This document shows, piece by piece, positions 11,454 to 22,796 of a stretch of 64,000 nt of DNA. The position numbers and the translations under genes were made by a program. Within the stretch, counting starts at the first letter, position 1, and each line of letters begins with the position of its first letter. Origin of the DNA: Syncephalis fuscata (taxonomy: Eukaryota; Zoopagomycota; Zoopagomycetes; Zoopagales; Piptocephalidaceae); assembly GCA_025786725.1 (NCBI GenBank), contig JAHLTZ010000001.1, forward strand, positions 930,001-994,000. Direction: 5' to 3'. Under the pieces are notes generated by a model, which did no database searches, had not been told where the DNA came from, and saw only the letters and a list, made by a program, of their open reading frames with translations.

Positions 11454-14004
11454 TTAGACAAATGGTTCTAAATTGAACTCCAATGCTGAACAAGGATAAG
11501 TAATTTCAAAGTTTTGTAATACTTTGGGATGTATTACACCCATAGTACCCACTGTCTTGACTACTTTGTCTTCAGTTCGTAGATAAATATTGGCACTTCG
11601 ACCAGGGAAATAAGTAGGATCTATACATTAATTACATAGATGCTATTAGTAATGGTCTATTAATGTGTATCGATATATACATACTTTCATGTTCAGCAAT
11701 GAAATAGCCTGATTTGACACCATTGGCAGCCACTAGTGGAATATCAAGCATATGCATGATTCGATTAAGTGCACCATGAATAATCTATTACGTATATATA
11801 TATAGATATAGATATAGATATAGATATAGATATAGAAAGAATTAATATCCACTTACCTCGAATCCACTTGTTTTATTGCTGTAGACCGCACAGACATGAC
11901 GTTCATTACGGGCACGTCGTTCTTCACGATCATCCTTTAATCCAACATCGGATACTTCAAAGATACGCAATGGCAATGGATGCTTTCTATTACTGCATAC
12001 CGTCTTTAATAGACCAGGTAACAATAGACTGCGTACTACCTATCACATTGTATACACAAATATGAATATTAAACTAAATAACCCAAATACACACTTACTT
12101 GATATTCGACAGTTTTTGGATTGGCCAATTTAATCGCTACTGTGCCATCATCCACTTGATTAAGGAAAGCGTAATTCTCATCATGTGAACACTAACAACA
12201 ACAGTATCAATATTATTATACAACTATCTATCTATCTATCTATCTAATTATGTACTTACTAGGATGAGTGGAAGTACTTCAGTCCAACTGGATAGTGCAA
12301 ATTCACGACGTATTTGATCACTAAGCTTATTGATAGGCAATGGAGCAGCAATAGTGTTGGTATTGGGGAAGATACGCTTAATCTTGTTATAACCATAGGC
12401 AACTGCTACATCTTCCATGATATCACAGGCATGTAGAATATCGCTACGAGTAGGTGGCACTTTAGTAGTAATAGTATGACCATCTGGTAACACAGCAGCA
12501 TTCAATCCCATACGCTGTAAGTAATTAACAATTTGTGATGATTCTAATTGTACGCCTACACAGCCATTGATATAATCAGTCTGAGCATCAATGACATATT
12601 CACTCAAATCAGGATAACGTAGAGTTTTGTTTTCAGGACTTGAATAAATAACATCAACTGGTTCAATACTATTAAATAGTTAAATGGTTATTAATAGAAT
12701 AGAGTAGTTATTATATTTAATTACCTCCATTGATCGGCACAGTATTCAGAAAAGGCTGTAACAATAGTGTTAAGTACAATACGGGCCTTGGTTAAATCAG
12801 TTGCTGTACATTCAATAAGTATATTCTTTGTTTCTGTCGTAATCTTTGAATGATTGCCATTAATAATAGGTGGCAATGAGAGAACTGTATTATTGGCATC
12901 ATATACCACTGGATAGACAGGAGAATCACGAATAATTGGTAGATATTTTGATAAATGGCGATCATTCTATACAGATATATAATATTCATATCATATTATA
13001 TTAATATATTAATATATTTATATATAATATAAATAATTACCTCGTAAAATGACATTAAAGTATTACCATCCATAGACACTTCTTGGTTAAGTGGAATAAA
13101 GTCAATGTCTTTTGGTGACTGAGCTTTATAGTAGAATGGACCCTTAATAGTATCAAAATCGTGTGTACCAATAGAAACAAGTGTACGTTTACTAATCATA
13201 TAACATTATATATTAACATATATATTAATATATTAATATATTAACATGTATAATAGTAAACTTACCGGCAAATGTTTTGATGTAATTTCTCTTGTAGATC
13301 AATAAAACTGTTGTAACGGAAAGAATTGAGTTCAACATTGCGTAGAATGGCTGCTACAACAAATGGACGCACTTGAGCCACCTTATGCAATGGTTATTAA
13401 CTACTTAATAAACAATATACACTATTCATTTAAGACTTACCTCTGGATCAACATAGAGTTTCTCTATAGGTCGACCAATAGTGACAGTTGGATCACTAAG
13501 ATGATATTGAGGTGGCTTCATCTTCTCTTGGAATATCAACAATGATTTGGCAATACCCTCCAAACAGAGTAAATCATATCTAATAGATTACATAATAGCG
13601 TTATTATAATATATGTATGTATATAGATATGTATATTATATACCGATTAGCAGAATATCAATCTTTAGAATAGAGCGATCGGATAGACCCTCGGCCTTTT
13701 CAGCGCCCTTTTCGCGCGTAGCCATTTCCTTCTCGGATGTCTATTTGATTACAAAAACCGTTACAACTATAAATAGATAGAGAGAGAGAGAGAGAAAGAA
13801 AAGTGCAATCAATAGCATAACTTACGTCTTCATCGAGCTCAATACCAAATTCAAAGCATAAGTCGCGAAACTCTTCGGTGGCTATAGATAGTAGAGTATA
13901 GATTAGTAGGTATTTTCTTTTTTTTATTTCTCTTTATAGTACTTACTATAGGAACGACCCAGTGCCTTGAATAGCTCCTCTTTATCAACGTTAACGGTCG
14001 GCAT
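11454..14004 (-). CDS. FRS1: Cytosolic phenylalanyl-tRNA synthetase beta subunit
   Basis: Twelve exons give about 600 residues, the normal length of eukaryotic PheRS beta. The start [17 protein letters not shown] matches the family N-terminus, so ATG 14004 is chosen over an upstream in-frame Met at 14193. Diagnostic segments follow in order: [71 protein letters not shown] and the ending [14 protein letters not shown]. The subunit pairs with the alpha subunit (alpha2-beta2) and carries the B3/B4 editing and B5 domains. Introns are short, and one contains an ATATAG hexamer repeat. At about 13653 one base is missing: the frame reads KIDI, then resumes one base off at ANRYDLL. The family motif IDIPANRYD needs CCT where only CT is present. 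An essential single-copy enzyme should be intact, so an assembly error is likely. Confidence 0.92.
11807..11836. repeat. ATATAG hexamer microsatellite inside a PheRS intron
   Basis: About five to six copies of an atatag unit lie within the intron at roughly 11789-11857. A (CTAT)n tract of about five units lies in another intron of the same gene near 12226-12247. Confidence 0.85.
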
Positions 14005-14297
14005 GATGGCGGTTCGTGTACGTAGTAGTAATGTACCAACAGTAACGATAATAACAAGACACGGAAGAAAAAACAAAAGGAATCCGATCAAGAAAGAAAA
14101 AACTGAGATAGAAAGTGGGTGCCAATCTATTAATATATTTCTATGATTGATGATGATGATGATGATACCACTAATCATATAAATATTAATCATCTCTTTC
14201 TAATTGATTAGAGATGATCTATAATTTACATTAGAAACTATTAGGTTTTATTGATAGTATAGAATAATAGGTAAACAGTACTATCTAGTATGATGAC

Positions 14298-14305
14298 TGA
14301 CGTCA
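14298..14305. promoter_or_regulatory. TGACGTCA palindrome (ATF/CREB-type bZIP site)
   Basis: A perfect TGACGTCA lies between two amino-acid-related genes, 294 bases from the PheRS start and 501 from the aminotransferase start. bZIP factors of the ATF/CREB and Gcn4 classes bind this or related sites. Regulation of either gene through it is inference. Confidence 0.4.
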
Positions 14306-14567
14306 GAATGTATCATAGCTGCATAAGGCGCGTTTTACCCGTCTATTGAATGGTCCATCTATGGATTCAAGTCAATGGTGTATCTATTGTTGTGTGGGTG
14401 AATGCATGCATCTATATCCACCATCCTTTACAGTAACAATTACTGTGTCCCCTTTTGCAATGTGTGTGTGTGTTACCAACACTTGTGCATATAAAGTGAA
14501 TTTTCTCACGTTTTCTATGTCTCATTGTCTATCAGTGCATACACCAGATGGGGATACAGACAACCAG

Positions 14568-14575
14568 TATAAATA
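14568..14575 (+). promoter_or_regulatory. TATA-box-like element upstream of ornithine aminotransferase
   Basis: TATAAATA lies 231 bases before the ATG at 14806, a plausible core-promoter position giving a leader of about 200 nt. Confidence 0.4.
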
Positions 14576-14805
14576 CGTCGATGGTACAGCGGTTTATCGT
14601 CGTTGTCGTCATCATCGCTTCCTTCTTCGTATTCTTCTCTACTGTTCCATCTGCTTCTTTTTTACCACTGTTTGCACATCGACTACTAGTCTATTTGCAA
14701 GGATTATCTACTTAGTAACACCACTATTGTTCAAGTTGCCAGTCTACCTTAACTGCTACCCCTCATAGTGTTTACTATTCAAGCATTGTATACTTATACT
14801 TCAAC

Positions 14806-16755
14806 ATGGCTTCTACTCTTAATAGCGATACGCTTATTCATATGGAGGCAGAATATGCCGCCCACAAGTGAGTAATGCAAGCGTTATACTGACTATAACC
14901 AACAACCACCACTGTTGTGTACTAATAACACGTCCACTACTAGCTATCACCCAATGCCTGTGGTATTTGAAAAGGCTCAAGGTGTTCACGTATGGGATCC
15001 AGAGGGCAAAAAGTACTTGGACTTTTTATCAGCTTACTCGGCGTCAATCAAGGTAACCATGCTATAATTCGACTAAATGCTTTTTATAATAAATGTTAAC
15101 ACTGGAATATGTAACTATGATTGTCATCATTAGGCCATTCACATCCCAAGATTATTAAGGCTTTAACAGATCAAGCAAGCAAGTTGTGTCTAAGTTCCCG
15201 TGCCTTTTACAACAACATGTTGCCTCAATATGCCAAATTCATTACCGAGGTAGGCATTTGTAGTTTATTGCTGCGTTACTAAGACTACAATAATGATGCA
15301 ATTTAGTATTTTGGCTTTGATATGATGTTGCCTACAAACACTGGCGCTGAAGCTGTAGAGACAGCAATTAAGATGTCTCGCAAATGGGGCTATTCCAAGG
15401 TAGGTTGCTATTGATTAGTTGTCTGCAATTAATATATACTTACTATATATATACTATATAATAGAAAGGTATTCCTGAGAATGAAGCAATTGTTATTGCC
15501 TGTGAGGGCAACTTCCATGGTCGTACACTTGGTGTAGTGTCAATGTCGAGTGATCCCGAAGCACGTAAACACTTTGGACCTTTCCTTCCTTTGGTCACTA
15601 GTTGCTGCCCACAAACTGGTAAGGATTGAATTGGTCGTTATTGCAATTGTAGCTTATATTCATCACCATAATGGTCCTTTATTTATTGATTATAGGCAAA
15701 GCAATTCGTTATAATAACATTCCAGATATTGAAGCGGTATTTGAAGCTCATGGTCACAAAATGGCTGCATTCTTGGCAGAGCCCATCCAAGGAGAAGCAG
15801 GGTAAGTAGCTATATTAATATAGCTAATTATTAGTTACTTGGCATCTAATATGGCTTGGTGTTGCTGTTTCTTATGTTTAGTATTGTTGTACCAGATGAT
15901 GCTTTCCTTCGTCGTGCTTATGAACTTTGTCAAAAGCATAATGTTCTGTTTATTGCAGACGAGATCCAAACGGGTATTGGCCGTACTGGCAAATTGCTAG
16001 CTATTAACCATGTTGGCATCAAACCTGATATTGTTACCCTGGGCAAGGCACTTAGTGGTGGTGTCTATCCCGTAAGCGCGGTTCTTTCGAGTAAAGAAAT
16101 CATGCTATGCATTGAGCCTGGTAAGTAGTGGCTGATGGATATAGATCTATAGTATAATATACTTATTGTATCTACAGGTTCTCACGGCAGTACATTTGGT
16201 GGTAATCCACTTGCTTGTGCTGTGGGCATTGCTGCTTTGAATGTCATTAAAGATGAGAAATTGACTGAAAATGTACGTATTGCTAATAGATAAACACTAT
16301 ATATATAGTGAATACTAATTAGCATTTAATTGATACTAGGCTGCACAACAAGGTGAATTATTGCGTCAATTATTACGTGATATCAAACATCCATTGGTTA
16401 AAGAAAGTAGGTTTATAAGTATATATATATATAATTGTGTATATAATTATATTAACCATTTATCATTACTCTATTGACTATAATGATGACAGTTCGTGGT
16501 CGTGGTCTATTGAACGCCATTGTTGTTGACGAAAAACTGATGCCCGGCAAGACGGCATGGCATCTGTGTCTATTAATGAAGGAGAACGGCCTGTTGGCCA
16601 AACCTACTCACGACACGATCATTCGACTCGCTCCACCTCTATGTGTTAATGAGGAACAAATTCGTGAAGCTGTCGAGATATTCAAGAAAAGTATTAGCGA
16701 TTTGGAGGCAGTAGTTGATGTGAAGACTATTCCAGGCATGGAATATGAACACTGA
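14806..16755 (+). CDS. CAR2: Ornithine aminotransferase
   Basis: A class III PLP aminotransferase split by about nine short introns. Order of recognised segments: [96 protein letters not shown], then [15 protein letters not shown]. In the last segment the Lys should form the PLP Schiff base. [15 protein letters not shown] and [10 protein letters not shown] follow. It would convert ornithine and 2-oxoglutarate to glutamate semialdehyde and glutamate (arginine catabolism, proline supply). No mitochondrial presequence is visible, consistent with a cytosolic enzyme as in yeast. At about 15043 one base is missing: SAYSA should run into VNQGH across the exon 2/3 junction, but one G (or C) is lacking. 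The rest of the reading frame is intact. Confidence 0.93.
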
Positions 16756-17867
16756 TTAATAAATGGCCATATTAACACTCTCTCAGTCTTTGATAATGAA
16801 AGAATAGACTATTACATTTAGTGTTGCTGTATAGGCAAACAAAAAGATAAAATAGGCCTTAACAAGCTACTTTATTAAACAGAGTCTACTATGCACACTA
16901 TATACTATGTATTTTAGTGCTAATACGTTGTTTGTTATTGTCGTCTCAAAGTATCTAATAACGAGATATGTTTATTATTAGAACTGGATAGCAAAGGCTG
17001 AGTATAAATAAATCGATATGTAAATAATGCACATCGGTAATCTAATGTTTAAAATGTGCCCTTTAATAGCTGTATATAATAGCCAATAGTTGTATACTAT
17101 GGTTATGAGAACCATATTTGGTAATACCAATTATCTGGTTCTTTTATTTAATATTAATAGCTGTACTACTTGTTACTTTGCTTTATGTTTCGCATTTATT
17201 AAATCTATTTTACTGAACAATAAATAAACTATAGATCATACATGGCTGCCATAATAAACGGGATTGTCGGCCATCAATTAGTATACACGACTTCTATATT
17301 AGTTTACTATCGCGCCATAAATTGGTAATCACTGTTTCAGCACGTTTTCCCCCTCATACCACAAATAACAAAAGTAGCCTTAACGGTTGCATGTGATGCC
17401 TATCACGTTTCAGTTGTCTTCAATATAAGAAGCGGTGTCTGTTCACAGCGATCGTTTTAGCGTGTAAATGTCACATCATCGCGTGGATGATGAGCTGTTT
17501 TGGGAACACGGACTTGCGTAAAACAGCTAATAATTTATTTGTTTGCATATTAAAGCACGTTATACTTTTGTATTTGTACGTTGTTGTCGTCGTCGTCGTC
17601 GTCGTCGTCTCCTTCCTTCCTCTCTAGCGTGCGCTCTTTTTCTTTCGTTCTCTTGTTCTCTCGTTCTTGCTTATTTATGTTTACGGTTTCTTTTGTTATT
17701 TTAGCCGTTTTTTCTATTGCTTAGAGGTAATATATCAATACTGTACGCTCCGTACTGTTGTCAGGCATATTGCTAGTTTTGTTTGAGACTGGGTGGTTTA
17801 TTTGAACGGTGGAATTCAACACTGGCGGTTGTTTCTTTTCTCCACCACCTTCACTATAGCTCTCTCT
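16756..17867. other. Intergenic and promoter region
   Basis: No gene was seen in about 1.1 kb. The distal part is AT-rich. From about 17330 onward it becomes GC-richer and pyrimidine-rich, typical of the leader of the next plus-strand gene. Confidence 0.5.
17587..17610. repeat. (GTC)n microsatellite in leader region
   Basis: About eight perfect GTC triplets in the probable 5' leader of the following gene. Confidence 0.85.
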
Positions 17868-19329
17868 ATGACTAGACTTTCTTCATGGCATGCGGCCGCA
17901 GGCGGTCGTCGAGCGACAACTAACAACCTTAACTCGCAACCGCGTCCCACTTCATGGGCCTGGTGGCAGCAACGAGAAACGGTAAGCTAATGAACGCGAT
18001 TATTGTTATCCACATCAATTGATTAATAGTAATTATTTATTAGCCGCAATCAAACTGGTTACGCACATTGTGGGGTACTGCGCTAGCACTTGATCTTATT
18101 ATGGTAGTGATGCAGGCCACCGTAATTGGCGTCATATGCAGTGACGATCACAATGCTACACTTACGACTTCAGTACCGCTTGTACAACATACAATGCATC
18201 TGGCAATGTCTATTTATAATTTTATACTGCTATGGGATGCACTGCATCGACGAAATCTCCCACAACTCATTGGGGCAATCGCTATGCACTTCTCAAGTGC
18301 CATCTACGCTATACTACAAGCCACACTTGATGCAACACTGAACTCAGAATTCACTTCGGATAATCTGCATGTACATCGCTCTTTACATGCTATCAAAGTA
18401 ATTGATGCCATTATTGCATTAGCCGGTGCGGTTGTATTGGCATCACTTGTTCGAAAAGCTCGTGGTGATTTTGGCTGGCGAGTATTTAAACATCTAGGCG
18501 CAGATCCTAGACTAAAGCGTAAGTAATGTGCTATGTAGTAATATTAGTTTATTTATTTATTATTGTGTTATTAGGTGTCTATGCTATTCATCACTCATTG
18601 CTTGCAGCTATAAAAATCAACTTATTTTATTTTATTATTTATTTACTTCAGTATGGCTTACTTTCTGAAATAAGTGCAAAATCGCCAACAAAAGGCAGTT
18701 GGATCGAGTATGATTCTGATTCGAATTTAATCTCTATTGCAATATCAGTCGGTGCGGGTATTCCTCTTTCTGTGCTTAATGCTGGCCTAGTGATACTTGC
18801 CGTAGTAGTTATTGGTGTATATACTTGTATTTAGTGTATTAATATAATTAAATAGATTCAACGAGAAAATCGTGGGCTATTATCTGTTTTTATCTTTACA
18901 CTTATGCTTGGCAGTGGCTTTCTTTTGTATCACATTACAATGGCTAGTACACAGGCAATTCAGTTTGGTTATGATACATCCGAGGGATTTATTATTTCAT
19001 TAGTAACAGGTTAGTAATATTTATAAATTGATAAATAAATTATATCTAATCGACATTTGATCTGTTTATATTAGCTACTTTATCTTTTCTTTGGATTACT
19101 ATTACGGCTATCTGTGCTTTCTCTATATTCCCGTACTTTGGTTCAGGGATTTATCGACATGGTAAATAACTAGCTAGCAATTAAGTGCTAAATACTAACG
19201 AATAGCTGTATAGTTCGTCGCAGTGAAATCCCCAAAGAGATTATGCCCGGTGCGGCAGGCTACCAAAACACTAGAGAAACAATCTATGAGAATGCCACGG
19301 GAGCCATTTCAAGATGGTCAATAGAGTAA
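17868..19329 (+). CDS. Multi-pass membrane protein, UPF0658 Golgi-type
   Basis: Six exons (17868-17981, 18044-18518, 18575-18816, 18856-19009, 19075-19161, 19214-19329) join in phase without any frame break and give about 390 residues. The N-terminus MTRLSSWHAAAGGRR is cytosolic in character. Seven or so hydrophobic segments follow. The sequence FILLWDALHRRNLPQLIGA, followed by FGWRVFKHLGADPRLKR, fits fungal UPF0658 'Golgi apparatus membrane proteins', in which a GADP-type loop precedes the next helix. The tail SEIPKEIMPGAAGY is hydrophilic. Function is unknown in all fungi as far as I know. The intron at 18817-18855 is only 39 nt. The family call rests on the WDAL-R-N and GADP motifs. Confidence 0.65.
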
Positions 19330-19589
19330 TTTATTTGTTTTATTATATGCATTATAGTTACGTTAGTTAAATTATTACTGTTTTAATTTCATTTGCTTTC
19401 TAAGCTTCTTATGACACATAAGTGATGATTAAAAATATTAAAGCATTCAAATAAAAATACACGATGTTTCATTAAACTTTGTTATTATGTTATATTAATA
19501 GAATAGAATGGGCAATTATCCATGAATGGCTTCATTATTGGCATATTAACATTTAGTATTATTAATATCAATACTCTATCTACAATTTA

Positions 19590-20990
19590 TTAGAGCTTTG
19601 CTGCTGGTTTTCGGTACTTTTCCAACAATGGCTCCAATTCTTTGGGCAAGTCGATATCCAAATCGGATGGATAGCCAATGTATGCCGCTGTACTTGGCTC
19701 TTGACTGAATAACGCATCATCCGTGCCTTGATTATAATAAGCTAGTCAGTAACTATAAAAGCCACCTATTAATTAGTACTTGCCTTTTGCTAGGGAACTA
19801 CCCCATCAACGGCCATTTCTATACCGTTAATATAGGCTGCTGCTGGTGATACGAGAAAAGTAACAGCAGCGGCTATTTCACTTTCTGTTCCCATACGACC
19901 TGTTGGATTCTAATCGACCAGTAAATACAAATACTCGCTTTACTCTATGTACTGCTTACCTTCCAGGCTACATCTGAGAATATACGCTGCAATACACCAC
20001 TTGGATAGTTATTCATACCATTACCAATGATAGAGCCAGGTGCTAAACTATTAATACGCACACCGGATGGACCCCATTCAATGGCCAATGTTTTTACTAA
20101 ATTGCTCACTAATTCACGACTGGTTATCAGTCGATTGCCATATTAATGGTCGGCTATTTAGTAGTTACCGCCAGCTCTAGCTGCTCCTGAATGTGCCATA
20201 AATGGCATTCTGTAGGTTTAGTCATTAGTGGCTTAATAGTTGCTTGTAAATGGTCTGCACGTACCCATTACGACAATCCGCTGTCACGCAGACAATATTA
20301 CCGCCGTGATCTTTCATCCAAGCATCGTATACGGATCGACACATATGCCAGGTACCGTTTAAGTTAAGATCGATAACACTGTTCCAACCATTTTTTGAAA
20401 TGGCTGCGGCCGGTCCGTAAAACTGGCCTCCTGCGCTATTCTAATGCAGAAATGGATGTAATGATTTATGCTATTATTATGACACCTTTATCTGCCAGTC
20501 AATACTTACGACAAGTATATCGATGCGATGATACTGCTGTACCACCTTTTGAACACCTTGAGCAGCACTTTCCATATCTCGAATGTTAATAGCAACATAA
20601 TCAGCCTATATTAAATTAGTACTTATTATTGTGGTAATTACTTATTTAACTTGCTTTGCCATTGCGTGCTTTAATTTCATTGACAACTCGTTTTAACGCG
20701 TCCACTTTACGGCCAGCTACAATGACCGTGGCATTTAAGCTGTGTATTACAGAAATGTATAAGTACTATTAGTGTAGCTAGTTCACCAACCAATTACCTT
20801 GCTAGCTCATGAGCAACACAGCGTCCAATACCTAAGAAATAGTTGTTTATTAAAGTATATACATATAGGTTAGGTTAAACGTATTTCTAGAACAACAAGC
20901 GCCGTTACCCGTTCCGCCTCCGGTTATCAAGGCTACCTTGCCTTCAAATAGACCAGGAGCAAAAATACTTTTATATGATGAGGTCGACAT
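19590..20990 (-). CDS. Short-chain dehydrogenase, peroxisomal 2,4-dienoyl-CoA reductase-like
   Basis: About eight exons on the minus strand. The start MSTSSYKSIFAPGLFEGKVA leads to ITGGGTGIGRCVAHELA, the NADP(H)-binding Rossmann motif. NSAGGQFYGPAAAIS, NGWNSVIDLNLNGTWHMC and WMKDHGGNIVCV resemble the DECR/SPS19 branch. In that branch the classical SDR Tyr is replaced and GAARAG follows. The segment starting LAIEWGPSGVRIN and the AVDG end of the fold are present, with a tail PAAKL that could act as a PTS1-like signal (weak). The enzyme would reduce 2,4-dienoyl-CoA during beta-oxidation of unsaturated fatty acids. Two single-base losses occur, near 20120 (before RELVSNL) and near 19800 (VDGG-SSL, four G where five are needed). 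Two introns use GC..AG ends (donor gcaagt near 20654 and 19783). Confidence 0.82.
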
Positions 20991-21188
20991 TGTTATTCAA
21001 GTTAATAAAAAGGAAAGACTGAATTATTGTGGGGAATCTGACATGGCTATATATGTACATTTATATAAATACGTGTTCATTCGGTACTTTATAATGCCGA
21101 TTGAACTATGGTTATTGCAGCACAGTATCAGTTTATTTTGTGAATTTATTTAACTGGATTTGAGTCATCACCATCGTGCTATGTGACG

Positions 21189-22060
21189 TTAACGACGACG
21201 CCATACCACAAGCCGTTCTCTGCCTGCTCGTCCTGGAACAGAAGGCGGATTAGTGTCTTCAAATACCACATCAAAATTGGCGCCCAATTGATGATGGTAG
21301 ACCTCAGTGGACAACTTGAATGGTGGACCAGTTGTTAGCGATTCGTCCAATGGAAACATCAATGTTATTAATAAGCCACCAGGACGGATGACTTGAGCCA
21401 TACGGCGACCCCAATCATCTCGTTGTTCCGGTTGAATGGCACATAAAAAGCTATTTATATAGCAATTGATTAGCCATAGTACTCGTGCGTAGTAGTGCTA
21501 TACTAACGTGTAATCAAATAGCAAATCGTATGGTTCTCCTATAGAGTCGGTGAAAAAATCGGCCAAAATAAAGTTTGCATCGATATTTGTTTCTTGTGCA
21601 TGCTATATACAGTTGATTATTTAGTGCTATGATAATAAACGAGTGAATTAAAACTACCTTGCGACATGCCTCCAATGCAGTTGAGCTGATTTCTGCACCA
21701 GTAGTTTGGTAACCATGCTTAGTTAGATAAAGCACATCATACCCCTACAGAGAGAGAGAGAGATGTGATTTGCGTTAATGATAAATGGACAGCCGTGTTA
21801 AGTCATCTACTTCTCCACATCCTGGCACAAGCGCCTTTTTGTTATTTCCTGGTGCTAATCCAGGCACTTTATCAGCATGCTTTTCAAACAGCGCTACAAG
21901 AGGTGGTGAAGGCTCGTTCATATTCCATGGAGTTGCACCTTCCTGCCACAACTTTTCCCACCCTACAATGCATATGGTAAATACAATGAGCACTAGCAAG
22001 TTATTGGTGGCAATACTGACCTCCTTTTTGTTTAGCTATGCCTTGTATATGAGCGTTCAT
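21189..22060 (-). CDS. SAM-dependent methyltransferase, thiol/thiopurine methyltransferase family
   Basis: Five exons, about 235 residues, all in phase. Exon 1 encodes MNAHIQGIAKQKGG. WEKLWQEGATPWNMNEPSPP is the signature opening of plant and fungal thiol methyltransferases. ALVPGCGEGYDVLYL is SAM motif I, with EISSTALEACRK after it. LADFFTDSIGEPYDLLFDYT is the region of motif II. RRMAQVIRPGGLLITLMFPL follows, and the protein ends in RLVVWRRR. The family methylates small thiols or inorganic sulfide, or halide ions, with S-adenosylmethionine. The substrate here cannot be predicted. It is probably cytosolic. One intron contains an (AG)n run near 21749-21762. No frame break was found. Confidence 0.82.
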
Positions 22061-22796
22061 ACCTATTATCTGAACAAGAAAGAATTTGCAGTAGCTTGGA
22101 TGAACAAAAAATGCAAGTTTATTTATATTCTATGGATTAGGATTTATGCAATGAAACAGGTCTGTTTTGCATTGATTTTAAAAATAACGTAGTTTTGCTT
22201 CCTTTTCTATCTAATGCTTACTCATCAGGTTCATTGTTACCAGTCTGTTTTTATTTTTATTTGGATATTCAGTGATCATTGATTAAAGTTCCTTATTGAT
22301 TAATAAGCTTCATACATAAAAAATGTAAATATAGAATAGATATGCATGGCAATCTGTTAGATCAAAGTATTATACAAAAATAAAAACATGTGTGATACTT
22401 TTGATTATTTTAGTGTCTTGGTATAGGGTCGATTGTTATGGTAAAACATCCAATATGACATGTTTTATTCTCCAGCTTTTATAATGCCAATTTCAATTCA
22501 ATGGTTCCGCTAAATAGGCCAGCTGATTAAATAATTATGTCTATGTTATTTGATTAGCTTAACAGTTGTATTGCCATTAAATAAGCTATCAACGAGGGCC
22601 ATTGTAACGCTGTTTTGTTTTTTAAATAAATTCCGGTTTAGATTTAAATGGTGTAACCATGATGACGTGTATAGCTGGAACGACATGGCACACTTGAGTG
22701 GTTAGCCATGTATACGTGTCTATCATTCTTTACTCGAATTTCGCGTAACCATATCTGCTTTTTTCTTTTTTCTTTAAGCTGTCGTATTTATAACGT
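22061..22796. other. Intergenic region between divergent genes
   Basis: Nothing coding was recognised. The part after about 22600 is the probable promoter of the ABC transporter gene and contains pyrimidine-rich tracts. The 3' part of the preceding 700 bases is AT-rich. Confidence 0.5.

Larger units (their letters stand above)
14005..14805. other. Shared divergent promoter region, PheRS beta / ornithine aminotransferase
   Basis: About 800 bases between two head-to-head genes. It contains a TGACGTCA palindrome and a TATA-like box, entered separately. Open frames here are low in complexity and judged non-coding. Confidence 0.55.

Noticed and set aside
13924-14193. PheRS start at the upstream in-frame Met (14193)
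   Set aside because: The extra residues are AT-rich, hydrophobic and not seen in the family; [11 protein letters not shown] at 14004 matches the known N-terminus.
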